Part shown: positions 1 through 7,641 of the stretch, piece after piece
How the letters are laid out: each line of letters begins with the position of its first letter
Position numbering within the stretch: position 1 is the stretch's first letter
Assembly: GCA_020831525.1 (NCBI GenBank)
Contig: JAFIGH010000004.1
Location: 43,700-107,699, forward strand
From: Opitutales bacterium
Lineage (GTDB): Bacteria; Verrucomicrobiota; Verrucomicrobiia; Opitutales; Oceanipulchritudinaceae
Length of the DNA stretch: 64,000 nucleotides
Direction: 5' to 3'
Program-made: the position numbers and the translations under genes
Notes under the pieces: generated by a model
Told to the model about the DNA's origin: nothing
Seen by the model: only the letters and a program-made list of their open reading frames with translations
The model's database searches: none

Positions 1-277
1 CAAGGGCATCCTCGATTCCGGCGAGATCGGCGAGATGTTCATTGCAGTATGGACACCACCCGCCGCGATAAAAGACAAACGCCGTGGGCTGACCACGGGC
101 GAGCGAGCGCAGGTCGAGGGAAACCCCGTCGGCGGTACGCACCTGCGCCTGCGGCAGATGATCGCCGACGGCCAGCGGAGTTACGTCGGAGGCGTCATCC
201 GGAATGGCTGCGATGAGCGCAACCGGCCCAACCGTCCATGCAAAACAGAAGAAAGTTCGGAGAGTAGTCACTTTCAT
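1..277 (-). CDS. Redoxin (AhpC/TSA-like) with signal peptide, partial
   Basis: The frame opens with an ATG at 277 and runs off the left edge of the window, leaving 92 residues. Residues 1-24 look like a signal peptide (hydrophobic stretch FFCFAWTVGPVALIAA), so the protein is probably exported. A typical peroxiredoxin-like start follows, and GGWCPYCN at residues 72-79 is the redox-active CxxC of the AhpC/TSA thioredoxin fold. The role is inferred as a periplasmic thiol oxidoreductase or peroxidase; substrate and partner cannot be told. The C-terminal half lies outside the window, so an extra domain cannot be excluded. Confidence 0.8.
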   Translation of the reverse strand, partial: MKVTTLRTFFCFAWTVGPVALIAAIPDDASDVTPLAVGDHLPQAQVRTADGVSLDLRSLARGQPTAFVFYRGGWCPYCNEHLADLAGIEDAL

Positions 278-460
278 AAAAGTTTAGGACACACGGGGTA
301 CGTAAATATTCCCCCGCGCACCGCACCGGGGCATACAGCAATGGCGCGTTTAAGACTCGAATCAAAAAGCGCACCAACGGTATCCTGCTGTCGATAGACC
401 CGCACTCCTGCAAGCCGGCAGCTTATCCGCGCGCCATTGGGGGCAAACCGCTCCCTCGAT

Positions 461-541
461 TTATCGTCTCCGGCCGTGCGCCAACAAAACCACGATCACC
501 GCCAATCCGGCGAATGCCACCGCGCGCGCGGGCTCCGGACC
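461..541 (-). pseudogene. Orphan PEP-CTERM-like C-terminal tail
   Basis: On the minus strand the frame ending at a TAA (461-463) encodes a 26-residue tail: GPEPA, then a hydrophobic stretch (VAFAGLAVIVVLLA), then HGRRR and stop. Proline-glutamate-proline, one membrane span and an arginine cluster at the very end is the layout of PEP-CTERM exosortase sorting signals. Upstream of the tail the frame is the antisense of the hemolysin III start region and shows no protein-like content, so this appears to be the surviving 3' end of a deleted surface-protein gene. Only the motif layout supports this. The rest of the 278-598 interval shows no gene. Confidence 0.4.
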
Positions 542-598
542 AGAACAGCTCCCCCGTTGACGAAAGTGCCCGGCGGTGATTCCTTTCGCGGAGATACG

Positions 599-1264
599 AT
601 GAAAGAGCTGCATCCAACCTCGGGATTTTCTCCCGCCGAGGAAATCGCGAACAGCATCACACACGGAGTCGGCCTTGCCCTTGCGCTTGTCGGCCTCGCC
701 GCCGCTGTTGTTGTGGCCGGCCTGAGCGCCGATGCGCTCCTCGTCACCGCAACGGCGGTTTACGGCGCGAGCATCGTCGCTCTCTACCTTGCCTCGACGC
801 TCTACCACAGCGCGCGGAACCCCGTATGGAAGCGGCGGTTCCTCGTTCTCGACCACAGCTGTATCTTCATCCTTATCGCCGGGACCTACACCCCCTTTGT
901 CGTCGGGCCGCTGCGCGGGCCGGTCGGGTGGACGCTCCTCGGGATCATCTGGGGCCTCGCCGCCGCCGGGATCGCCCGCGAGTGCTTCGCGCGGAAACGC
1001 GGCGGGCCTGGTTCCGCCCTTATCTACCTTGCCATGGGCTGGCTTTGCGTGTGGGTCATCGTCCCCCTGTGGGTCAACCTCCCGCGACCGAGCTTCGTCA
1101 TGCTCTTCATCGGCGGGATTCTCTATTCTGTCGGCGTGGCCTTCTATCTCTACCGGCGCTTACCCTACCACCACGCCATTTGGCACCTCTGGGTGATGGC
1201 AGGTTCCGTCGTCCACTATTCAGCGGTGATTTATCTTCTGATCGCATGGGGCGATGCCCGCTGA
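599..1264 (+). CDS. trhA: Hemolysin III / TrhA (PAQR-like) family membrane protein
   Basis: This 221-residue protein has about seven hydrophobic segments, as in the HlyIII/PAQR family. Family marks are EEIANSITHGVG near the N-terminus, the YHSARN segment followed by LDHSCIFILIAGTYTPF, and a C-terminal helix with two spaced histidines (YHHAIWHLWV and SVVHYSAV), which are the predicted zinc-binding positions. The ATG at 599 is chosen because a GGAG lies six bases upstream and the family sequence begins here. An in-frame start at 437 would add 54 residues with no family resemblance. It acts in the inner membrane. The role in lipid homeostasis is known only for some homologs. Confidence 0.88.
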   Translation: MKELHPTSGFSPAEEIANSITHGVGLALALVGLAAAVVVAGLSADALLVTATAVYGASIVALYLASTLYHSARNPVWKRRFLVLDHSCIFILIAGTYTPFVVGPLRGPVGWTLLGIIWGLAAAGIARECFARKRGGPGSALIYLAMGWLCVWVIVPLWVNLPRPSFVMLFIGGILYSVGVAFYLYRRLPYHHAIWHLWVMAGSVVHYSAVIYLLIAWGDAR

Positions 1265-1276
1265 CATGCAGGCGCC

Positions 1277-2491
1277 TCACAAGGACAGGCATTGCCAGCG
1301 CGCGCAGGCCGCCGACGGCGTTGTTTCTCCCCGCAACAACCGGCGGATATCGGGACGGATCACCGCACGCACCGCTTTGTCAAAGGCGGGCCGGTCGTAG
1401 GGAAGGTCGAAAAAAGTCTCCGTGCTCTCCAATGCCTGCCGGAAGGGCTCCACTTTCGGATCGCGGCGTTCCGTCCACGGCCGCATGGGTGTGCAGCTTA
1501 TACCGGGGTCTCCCCCGGGCGACAGCGCCTCCGCGCTCTCCCCGAGACGCCGTCCGTAGCCCTCAATGAACTGCAGGACGTAATGCGCCGCGACATCCTG
1601 CAGCGGACTCTTCGAATGAACCCCGACTCCGAACCCCGCCAATGCAATGCGGGGTTGCCCGCCCGCCGACGGAAAACGCGCGGCGGCATAGCGTTCGCGT
1701 CCGAGAAAACGCTCCTGCGCCGCTTTCACACCGTCGTCGTTGTGCAGCATCGTAGCGGCACGGCCTTCGTAGAAATGCCATGCAAACTGTCGGTAGCCTT
1801 CGTCTTCCGGCGCCGGCTGGCAGGCGACCGGCGGTCGGGCAAGGGAGATGTAGTCCTCCAATGCCGCGATACCCGCCGGGTCGTCAAAGCATGGTGATCC
1901 ATCGCGGTCAAAAACGGGACGCCCCGTCGCCGATGCGATGACGTTGAAGACGGTCAATTCACTGCCCTGCCCGCCCCGGAGAGAGACCCCGAAGACGCCC
2001 TCGGCGGGCCGGTGCAGCGCGCGGGCATGGCGGGCGAAGGCGTCCATCGACCATTCGCCTGCGGAATCCAGCTTCCGCGGATCCGCAAGTCCCGCACGTT
2101 CGACAAGATCGCGCCGGTAGTGGGTCCCTTGGACAAACAAGTCACACGCAAGAAAGCGGTGCGATCCGTCATACGAAACACTCAAGCGCTGGTGAGACGG
2201 ATCGTAATCCGCCTTCCGCTCCCATGCCCCCACCCATGGATCAAGCTGCAGGAGTCCGGATGGTCCGGCGAGGCGCGGCACCCAATGCGGCCAGACATCA
2301 ACAACATCCGGACCCTCGCCCGCTTTCCACGCGGCGAGGACATCCTCCACATAATTGTCGATCCCGCGCGGAATGTATTCAAACTCAAGACCGTCCTCCT
2401 CCGCGCAGAAAGCCTCACCCGCCCGCGTGAAGGCAAGCGTACGTCCGTCATTGGGATTGGAATCCCAGTAGGTCAGTTTCTTCTTCTTCAT
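1277..2491 (-). CDS. ABC-type sugar-binding-like protein without signal peptide
   Basis: A 404-residue protein with the general build of an extracellular solute-binding protein: an early strand (KLTYWDSNPNDGR), GPDVVDVWPHWVPRLAG in the position where sugar-binding proteins describe the target site, and later alternating lobes. It starts MKKKKLTYW with no hydrophobic leader or lipobox, so as read it would stay in the cytoplasm. The start codon overlaps the stop of the ADP-ribosylglycohydrolase gene by four bases (ATGA at 2488-2491), which implies translational coupling. No permease or ATPase gene is nearby. A sensory or ligand-binding role for the adjacent enzyme is possible but is my inference. 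Confidence 0.65.
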   Translation of the reverse strand: MKKKKLTYWDSNPNDGRTLAFTRAGEAFCAEEDGLEFEYIPRGIDNYVEDVLAAWKAGEGPDVVDVWPHWVPRLAGPSGLLQLDPWVGAWERKADYDPSHQRLSVSYDGSHRFLACDLFVQGTHYRRDLVERAGLADPRKLDSAGEWSMDAFARHARALHRPAEGVFGVSLRGGQGSELTVFNVIASATGRPVFDRDGSPCFDDPAGIAALEDYISLARPPVACQPAPEDEGYRQFAWHFYEGRAATMLHNDDGVKAAQERFLGRERYAAARFPSAGGQPRIALAGFGVGVHSKSPLQDVAAHYVLQFIEGYGRRLGESAEALSPGGDPGISCTPMRPWTERRDPKVEPFRQALESTETFFDLPYDRPAFDKAVRAVIRPDIRRLLRGETTPSAACARWQCLSL

Positions 2492-3897
2492 CCGCCCCGG
2501 TGCCAACGCTCGACCTTCCGCCATACTTCGGCATGCCGGCGCGCTAACTCTGTCATCGTCACTTTCTGAAAACCGAAAACGAGCGGTTCGACGGTGTCGT
2601 TCAGCCTTGCAGCGAGCCGTCCGCCTCTCTTGGCACCGGTCATTGCACCGACAATAGAGCCAACGGTCGCTCCGTTGCAGTCCGTATCCAGACCGGTCGC
2701 CACGGCCTTGCACACTGCGTCATCCACCCCACCTTCCGCGTAGAGAAGAGCAAGGACGCAATAAACCGCGTTATTGATCGTATGCACCGGACTCATCCGG
2801 AGAAACCCCTCTTCCGCATCGATCCGGTCGAGCGCCGTCCACAGGTCCGGTGCGTCCGCCGCGATGTCCAACGCCCGCCGCACCCATTGCGCAAGGCGGC
2901 ACTCCGCGGGAATCTCAGACAAACCGACAGCCACCAGCTCCCGCGGATCGTCCACAACAAAGGCCGCCGCCTGCATGGCGGCGAACATCATTTCCCCGAA
3001 GATGCCGTTGCGGGTGTGCGTCCAGCAGGCGTCACGATGCGCGAACTCCGCCGCCAGTTCCGGCTTGCCCGCACAGGCCCACGCCCAACCGTCGGCACGA
3101 ATCTGCGCGCCGATCCATTCGCGGAAGGGGTTCTTGTGCGAACGGGTAAAGTCCGGTGTGGCCCATGTGTTGGGGCTGGCGCGGTTGCCGTTGCGCAGTG
3201 AACGATTCCAGAAATTCAAAATCGCCTGTGTCTCCGCCGTGCAGATGGCCGCATACGGAAGATGCCGCGTCCAGTGGTAGGCCACGTCAAACCACTGAAA
3301 CGCCGGTCCGGTCGACTCCAGCACTCCCAGCCCGACGAGCGTGTAGTGGATGTCGTCGTCCGGTTCCATGCAGGAAATGTGCTCGCGCGTGGAGGCATGG
3401 CAGCGTTGGATCCGGGTGCCCCGGGGCGACGCTTCTTCCGAGAAGTAGTCCGTGAGCGGCCATTCGCCCCGCGCTTCCAGATGCTCCCGGATACGGTGGC
3501 GCCCGACCGCGCGCCCGTCCTCCACCGCCATGCCAAACTCGCCGGATTCGACTGGCTTGCCCAAAGCGCACCCCGCCGCACGTCCCAACCAAGCCCCGTG
3601 CAAGCGGTCTAGCAACTCGGACGGGTCCGGTTTCCAGCGGAGATCGCGCGGCCCGTCCGGGCAGAGGGCGCGGATCGCTTCCAGCGCGTTGGGCTCGGCA
3701 GCGGCGAGCGCGGCGTCACGCGGAAGCACGGCAAGCGCATCCCAAAGTGGCCGCGCCTTCTCCACGTTCCACCGGTCTTCCTCGGTCTGCAGGGCGAGGA
3801 CCGCCGCCTCAAGCTTCGGGGGAATCTCACATCCCTCGTCGCGGCATTGTTGCATTTCCCCGCGGAGCAATTCCGCTTCTGGACTCCATCCGGCCAT
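2488..3897 (-). CDS. ADP-ribosylglycohydrolase (DraG/ARH) family protein
   Basis: This 469-residue protein carries the ARH fold marks: GAWLGRAAGCALGKPVE as the glycine-rich first motif, EPDDDIHYTLVGLGVLE as the first acidic metal-binding motif (the DDDI variant of a bacterial subfamily), and GLDTDCNGATVGSIVGAM as the second metal motif. A two-magnesium hydrolase of N-glycosidic or ADP-ribosyl bonds is therefore expected; the substrate is unknown. There is an N-terminal extension of about 100 residues before the first motif. The ATG at 3897 is chosen because the frame further upstream lies inside the preceding GH88 gene. The gap to that gene is four bases and the downstream gene overlaps by four, so the three genes form one tight operon. 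Confidence 0.82.
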   Translation of the reverse strand: MAGWSPEAELLRGEMQQCRDEGCEIPPKLEAAVLALQTEEDRWNVEKARPLWDALAVLPRDAALAAAEPNALEAIRALCPDGPRDLRWKPDPSELLDRLHGAWLGRAAGCALGKPVESGEFGMAVEDGRAVGRHRIREHLEARGEWPLTDYFSEEASPRGTRIQRCHASTREHISCMEPDDDIHYTLVGLGVLESTGPAFQWFDVAYHWTRHLPYAAICTAETQAILNFWNRSLRNGNRASPNTWATPDFTRSHKNPFREWIGAQIRADGWAWACAGKPELAAEFAHRDACWTHTRNGIFGEMMFAAMQAAAFVVDDPRELVAVGLSEIPAECRLAQWVRRALDIAADAPDLWTALDRIDAEEGFLRMSPVHTINNAVYCVLALLYAEGGVDDAVCKAVATGLDTDCNGATVGSIVGAMTGAKRGGRLAARLNDTVEPLVFGFQKVTMTELARRHAEVWRKVERWHRGG

Positions 3898-3901
3898 GGA
3901 A

Positions 3902-5554
3902 TCACTGTTCAGGCATCGGCCACGCGCGCAAGCGCCAAAAGCGCGGGGCCGCGCCCGGCTGCGCCGCCGACCCAAGCGGTTCGCCCTCCGCCGCACCGTG
4001 GAACGGCAAACCCGCGTCGCGCCAGTCCCGCAGGTCATCGGAGACCTCGACCTGATACACCGCGTCCGCACGCGCCGGCCAGCGCAGCATACCGGCGTCC
4101 GCATCGAAGACCACAGCGGGTGCTTCCGGAACGGACGGCGGATTGTCGCGGAGTTTTCGATACTTGAGGAGGGCGTCGACAAAGAAATAATCCCCCCAGA
4201 TGAGGCCGTTGTTGTAGGCGGAGGAGGGTTCTAGCGAGGCCGGGTGATGGTAGCCTCCTTTGCGCAGGATACTCATTTCCGGATAATCCTCTGTGGCGAG
4301 AAAGGGCGCGTCCGTCAGGCTGAAGAGTGTGCCCCGGAGCGCTTCCATGAAGGCCCCGTAGTCTGGATCCGCCGGATTCATGGCGGCAAGGAGCCGGACC
4401 ATCCCGGCGGCGGCGAGTGCGGCGGCGGAGGTGTCGTAATCCGTCTCAAAATCGACCTCGAAAGCGTAGTCAAAATCCCATGGAGGAACAAACACGCCCG
4501 GTCGCCGGTGCTCGCCGGGATAGCGGTCCGGAAGGTGATCGATATAGTAGCGGACAGCCTCGCGTGCCGCCTCAAGAACGTCCGGGTGGCGCGTGTGGTA
4601 GTAGGCGAGGCAGATACCGTAGACCCACCATCCCTGTCCGCGTGACCAAGTGGAGGCATTCGTCCAGCCTTGTTTGCCTTCGTTGAGCACAAACTCGCCG
4701 TAGGTCGGCGACGTTTCCTCCCAACCAAAATACGCCCGCTGCCATGAGCCGGCGTCGCCGGGATTGCGTCCGGCGTTCAGCGTCTGGTGAATGTTCAGGG
4801 CATGGCGCACCGCCTTCTCGCGGAAATCGAGCGCCTCCGCATCGTCGTACGCGATCCACGATGCCCCGAGGAGCTGCTCCATATTCGGAGAATGGTCGAT
4901 GAACGCGTGGAAATACCATGTGCGCGGCTCGGCGGTCGTCCGCCTGCGGTAGCCGTAGATGCCCGCCTCCTCGAAAAAGCGGCCCGTGTTCGTTTCGCGG
5001 TCGTACGGCTCCACCAGAAGGCGCGCGAGGCTCAGGATTGTCTGCCGCTGCTCCTCGCGCTCGTTCTCCGCCTGCTCCATCCAGCGGCGGAAGACGGCAT
5101 AATTGTTTACCGTCATGTCATTTCCCGTGTAGCCACGCACCGGCTCGCTCCATGTTTTCGCCCACGCCTGCCACTGCGCGCGCTGCGCCGGGTCCTCCTC
5201 GATCTCCGCCATCATCCAGAGCAGGGCCGCGAAAGAGCCGCGCGCCCAGAAGCCTCCGTTGCCGCGCGTCGTATGCCACGATCCGTCTGGCTCACTGCGG
5301 TCGGGGGTGAGGTCGAGATTGACCGTATACTGCGGAAAATACGGGATGCGGGCGGGATCCGTCTCCGCCGCGTTGACGGCCTCAAGGAAATCCACCGTGG
5401 CCAGCATCTTCGTTCTTGCGAGATCCAGCGCAACCTCGATGCGGTCATCGAGGACAGGATCCGGGGCGAAAGCGGCATGCGATATCGCCGGAGGCATAGC
5501 GCACAGCACAAAGGCCGCGGCGGGTAGCGTAAGAAGGGGTATTCGGGTTTTCAT
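3902..5554 (-). CDS. GH88-type unsaturated glucuronyl hydrolase, secreted
   Basis: A 550-residue protein with a signal peptide (MKTRIPLLTLPAAAFVLCAM, cleavage near SHA-AF). The catalytic region shows the alpha/alpha-barrel motifs of GH88 enzymes: TTRGNGGFWARGSFA near residues 95-110, ASTWSRGQGWWVYG, DYDTSAAALAAAGMVRLL, and a final LIWGDYFFVDALLK. Such enzymes remove the unsaturated uronic acid left by polysaccharide lyases, so glycosaminoglycan-like or ulvan-like material is a likely source. The last 75 residues form a separate beta module (YQVEVSDDLRDW ... RFWRLRAW) also seen in the esterase at 7642-10149. The start at 5554 is preferred because it begins the signal peptide. It heads the three-gene operon ending at 1277. 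Confidence 0.8.
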   Translation of the reverse strand: MKTRIPLLTLPAAAFVLCAMPPAISHAAFAPDPVLDDRIEVALDLARTKMLATVDFLEAVNAAETDPARIPYFPQYTVNLDLTPDRSEPDGSWHTTRGNGGFWARGSFAALLWMMAEIEEDPAQRAQWQAWAKTWSEPVRGYTGNDMTVNNYAVFRRWMEQAENEREEQRQTILSLARLLVEPYDRETNTGRFFEEAGIYGYRRRTTAEPRTWYFHAFIDHSPNMEQLLGASWIAYDDAEALDFREKAVRHALNIHQTLNAGRNPGDAGSWQRAYFGWEETSPTYGEFVLNEGKQGWTNASTWSRGQGWWVYGICLAYYHTRHPDVLEAAREAVRYYIDHLPDRYPGEHRRPGVFVPPWDFDYAFEVDFETDYDTSAAALAAAGMVRLLAAMNPADPDYGAFMEALRGTLFSLTDAPFLATEDYPEMSILRKGGYHHPASLEPSSAYNNGLIWGDYFFVDALLKYRKLRDNPPSVPEAPAVVFDADAGMLRWPARADAVYQVEVSDDLRDWRDAGLPFHGAAEGEPLGSAAQPGAAPRFWRLRAWPMPEQ

Positions 5555-5744
5555 GGCTGGGGAGAATCCGGCGGCATATGCATTCAACCGTGTCCGGATT
5601 CAGGAGAAGTATACCCCCTCGGATGGAACTCAACCATACGGATTTGCGTCTGCCATAGGCGGCTCTGCGACAAAGGAGGCGGTGTCGGCCCCTGCCGCCC
5701 CTGCCGCGTTGACGCAGCCGTCCAATGCTGTCTTTCCTCTTTCC

Positions 5745-7370
5745 ATGCGTAAGCCGAACATCCTCCTCATCCTCAATGACGACATGGGATTCTCCGACCT
5801 TGGCTGCTACGGCGGCGAGATCCGCACCCCGAACCTCGACCGCCTCGCCTCCGGCGGTCTACGCTTCACGCAATTCTACAACACGGCGCGCTGCTGCCCT
5901 TCGCGCGCCTCGCTCCTCACCGGCCTGCACCCGCACCAGGCGGATGTCGGCCACATGATCGGCAACGACCAGATCGACGGCTACCTCGGCGACCTCTCGC
6001 AAGATTCCGCGACCATCGCCGAGGTCCTCGGCAGCAGCGGCTACGCCACGCGCATGTCCGGCAAATGGCACGTCACGGGCCACCTCGACGCGCCGCACCG
6101 CAACTGGCCGTGCCAGCGCGGATTCGAGGAATACTACGGCATTCTCTGCGGCGCCGCCAGCTACTACGCGCCGAAGACGCTCACCCGCGGCAACACGCCG
6201 CTGGAACCGCCGGCGGGCGACTTCCACCTCACCGACGCCATCAGCGACGAAGCCGCCGGACAGATTCGCCGCCACTTCGCCGAAGGCACTGGAAAGCCTC
6301 TCTTCCAATACCTCGCCTACACCGCGCCGCACTGGCCCCTGCACGCCCGCCCCGAGGATGTCGCCCGTTACCGGGGCCGCTACGACGGCGGGTGGGACCG
6401 CCTGCGCGAAGAACGGCTGCGACGCATGCGCGAACTCGGCATAATCGGCGACGAAGCCGCCCTCTCCCCCCGCGACCCCACCCAACCGCCATGGGACGAG
6501 GCCGAGCACAAAGATTGGCAAGCCCGGCGCATGGAGGTTTACGCCGCCCAGATCGAGCAGATGGACCGCGGTATCGGCCGCGTCCTCGACGCCCTCGAAG
6601 AAGCGGGCGAACTCGACAACACCCTCATCCTCTTCCTCGCCGACAACGGCGGATGCCACGAGGAAATCGGCGGAGAATGGGCCAAACGACTGCCCAACAG
6701 CTGGTCTGCCCGCTCCCACACGCGCGACGGCCGCCCCGTGCGCTTCGGCAACACGCCCGACATCGATCCAGGCCCGGAAGACACCTACTCCAGCTACGGC
6801 GTGCCGTGGGCCAACGTGAGCAACACTCCCTTTCGAAAATACAAATGCTGGGTACACGAGGGCGGTATCTCCACTCCGCTTATCGTTCACTGGCCCGCAG
6901 GCATCGCCGGGCGCGGGGCGCTACGCAGCCAGCCCGCCCAGCTTCCCGACATCATGGCCACCATCCTCGATGTCACCGGGGCCGAGTTCCCCGCCCGCAT
7001 CGGCGACCGCGAAATTCTCCCGCACGAGGGCTACTCGCTGCGCCCCGTCTTCGACGACAAGCCCCACTCCCGTGAGGTCCTCACATGGGAGCACGAAGGC
7101 AACTGCGGCATCCGGCGAGGCAAGTGGAAGCTCGTGCGCGAGTACGTTCAAGCCGGCGGCCTCTCCGCCATGGGCGATCCCTCCCTCCGCCCCGGCTTCC
7201 AGCCATGGGAACTCTATGACATCGAAGCCGACCGCTCCGAACTGCACAACCTCGCCGCCGAACGCCCAGCCCTCGTCGAGGAACTCGCCGCTCTCTGGCA
7301 TGATTGGGCCGGGCGTTGCAGCGTCCGCACGTGGGACGAAATCCTCCGTCGTCGGCGTGAACAGAAGTGA
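5745..7370 (+). CDS. Sulfatase (alkaline-phosphatase superfamily)
   Basis: A 541-residue type I sulfatase. NILLILNDDMGFSDLGCYGG holds the first metal-binding aspartates, and CCPSRASLLTG contains the C-x-P-S-R signature whose cysteine (residue 50) is converted to formylglycine. Later marks are GKWHVTG, PLFQYLAYTAPHWPL and LFLADNGG with the second metal aspartate-asparagine pair. The ATG at 5745 starts directly at the first beta strand. No signal peptide is visible there, and the upstream open frame (back to 5259) has none either, so either the enzyme is cytoplasmic or its export signal is missing. It is divergent from the GH88 operon with 190 bp between starts, fitting joint use on a sulfated polysaccharide. 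Confidence 0.9.
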   Translation: MRKPNILLILNDDMGFSDLGCYGGEIRTPNLDRLASGGLRFTQFYNTARCCPSRASLLTGLHPHQADVGHMIGNDQIDGYLGDLSQDSATIAEVLGSSGYATRMSGKWHVTGHLDAPHRNWPCQRGFEEYYGILCGAASYYAPKTLTRGNTPLEPPAGDFHLTDAISDEAAGQIRRHFAEGTGKPLFQYLAYTAPHWPLHARPEDVARYRGRYDGGWDRLREERLRRMRELGIIGDEAALSPRDPTQPPWDEAEHKDWQARRMEVYAAQIEQMDRGIGRVLDALEEAGELDNTLILFLADNGGCHEEIGGEWAKRLPNSWSARSHTRDGRPVRFGNTPDIDPGPEDTYSSYGVPWANVSNTPFRKYKCWVHEGGISTPLIVHWPAGIAGRGALRSQPAQLPDIMATILDVTGAEFPARIGDREILPHEGYSLRPVFDDKPHSREVLTWEHEGNCGIRRGKWKLVREYVQAGGLSAMGDPSLRPGFQPWELYDIEADRSELHNLAAERPALVEELAALWHDWAGRCSVRTWDEILRRRREQK

Positions 7371-7408
7371 CAAGACCGTCTCACCGCACCACGCCCCTTT
7401 GCACAGTG

Positions 7409-7576
7409 CTCACCGGCGGCACCGACATCCCCGCCGGGAACGGCATCATCACCGCCGTCGAAGGCGACCGTATCCACCTGCAGCCGGATAACCGCGACAG
7501 CTGCCCGCACGTGGCCGAGCGGAACGCCCCCTTCTTTACTGAAACAATGGAATACTGCTCGCGCCACCGTCATTGA
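7409..7576 (+). pseudogene. Possible remnant of an M14-like protein N-terminus
   Basis: The frame after the sulfatase reads LTGGTDIPAGNGIITAVEG then DRIHLQPDNRDS before ending at a TGA at 7574. From memory this resembles the N-terminal beta domain of verrucomicrobial zinc carboxypeptidase-like (M14) proteins, in which a GN-x-I/V-x5-G-D-x-I/V-x-L-x-x-D-x-RD pattern is followed by a WFYW segment. Here the match stops straight after the RD and the rest is unrelated, so it looks like a truncated gene start. No good start codon precedes it; the frame is open from a GTG at 7367 overlapping the sulfatase stop. The identification is tentative. Confidence 0.3.
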
Positions 7577-7641
7577 ATGTTTTACGACCATCAGAATGGG
7601 TCTATGCGCGGATCCGGCGCATGTCTGACACCATCCTATCC

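Noticed and set aside
437..598. Longer N-terminus for trhA starting at 437
   Set aside because: The extra 54 residues show no family resemblance, while the ATG at 599 has a GGAG and begins the conserved sequence.
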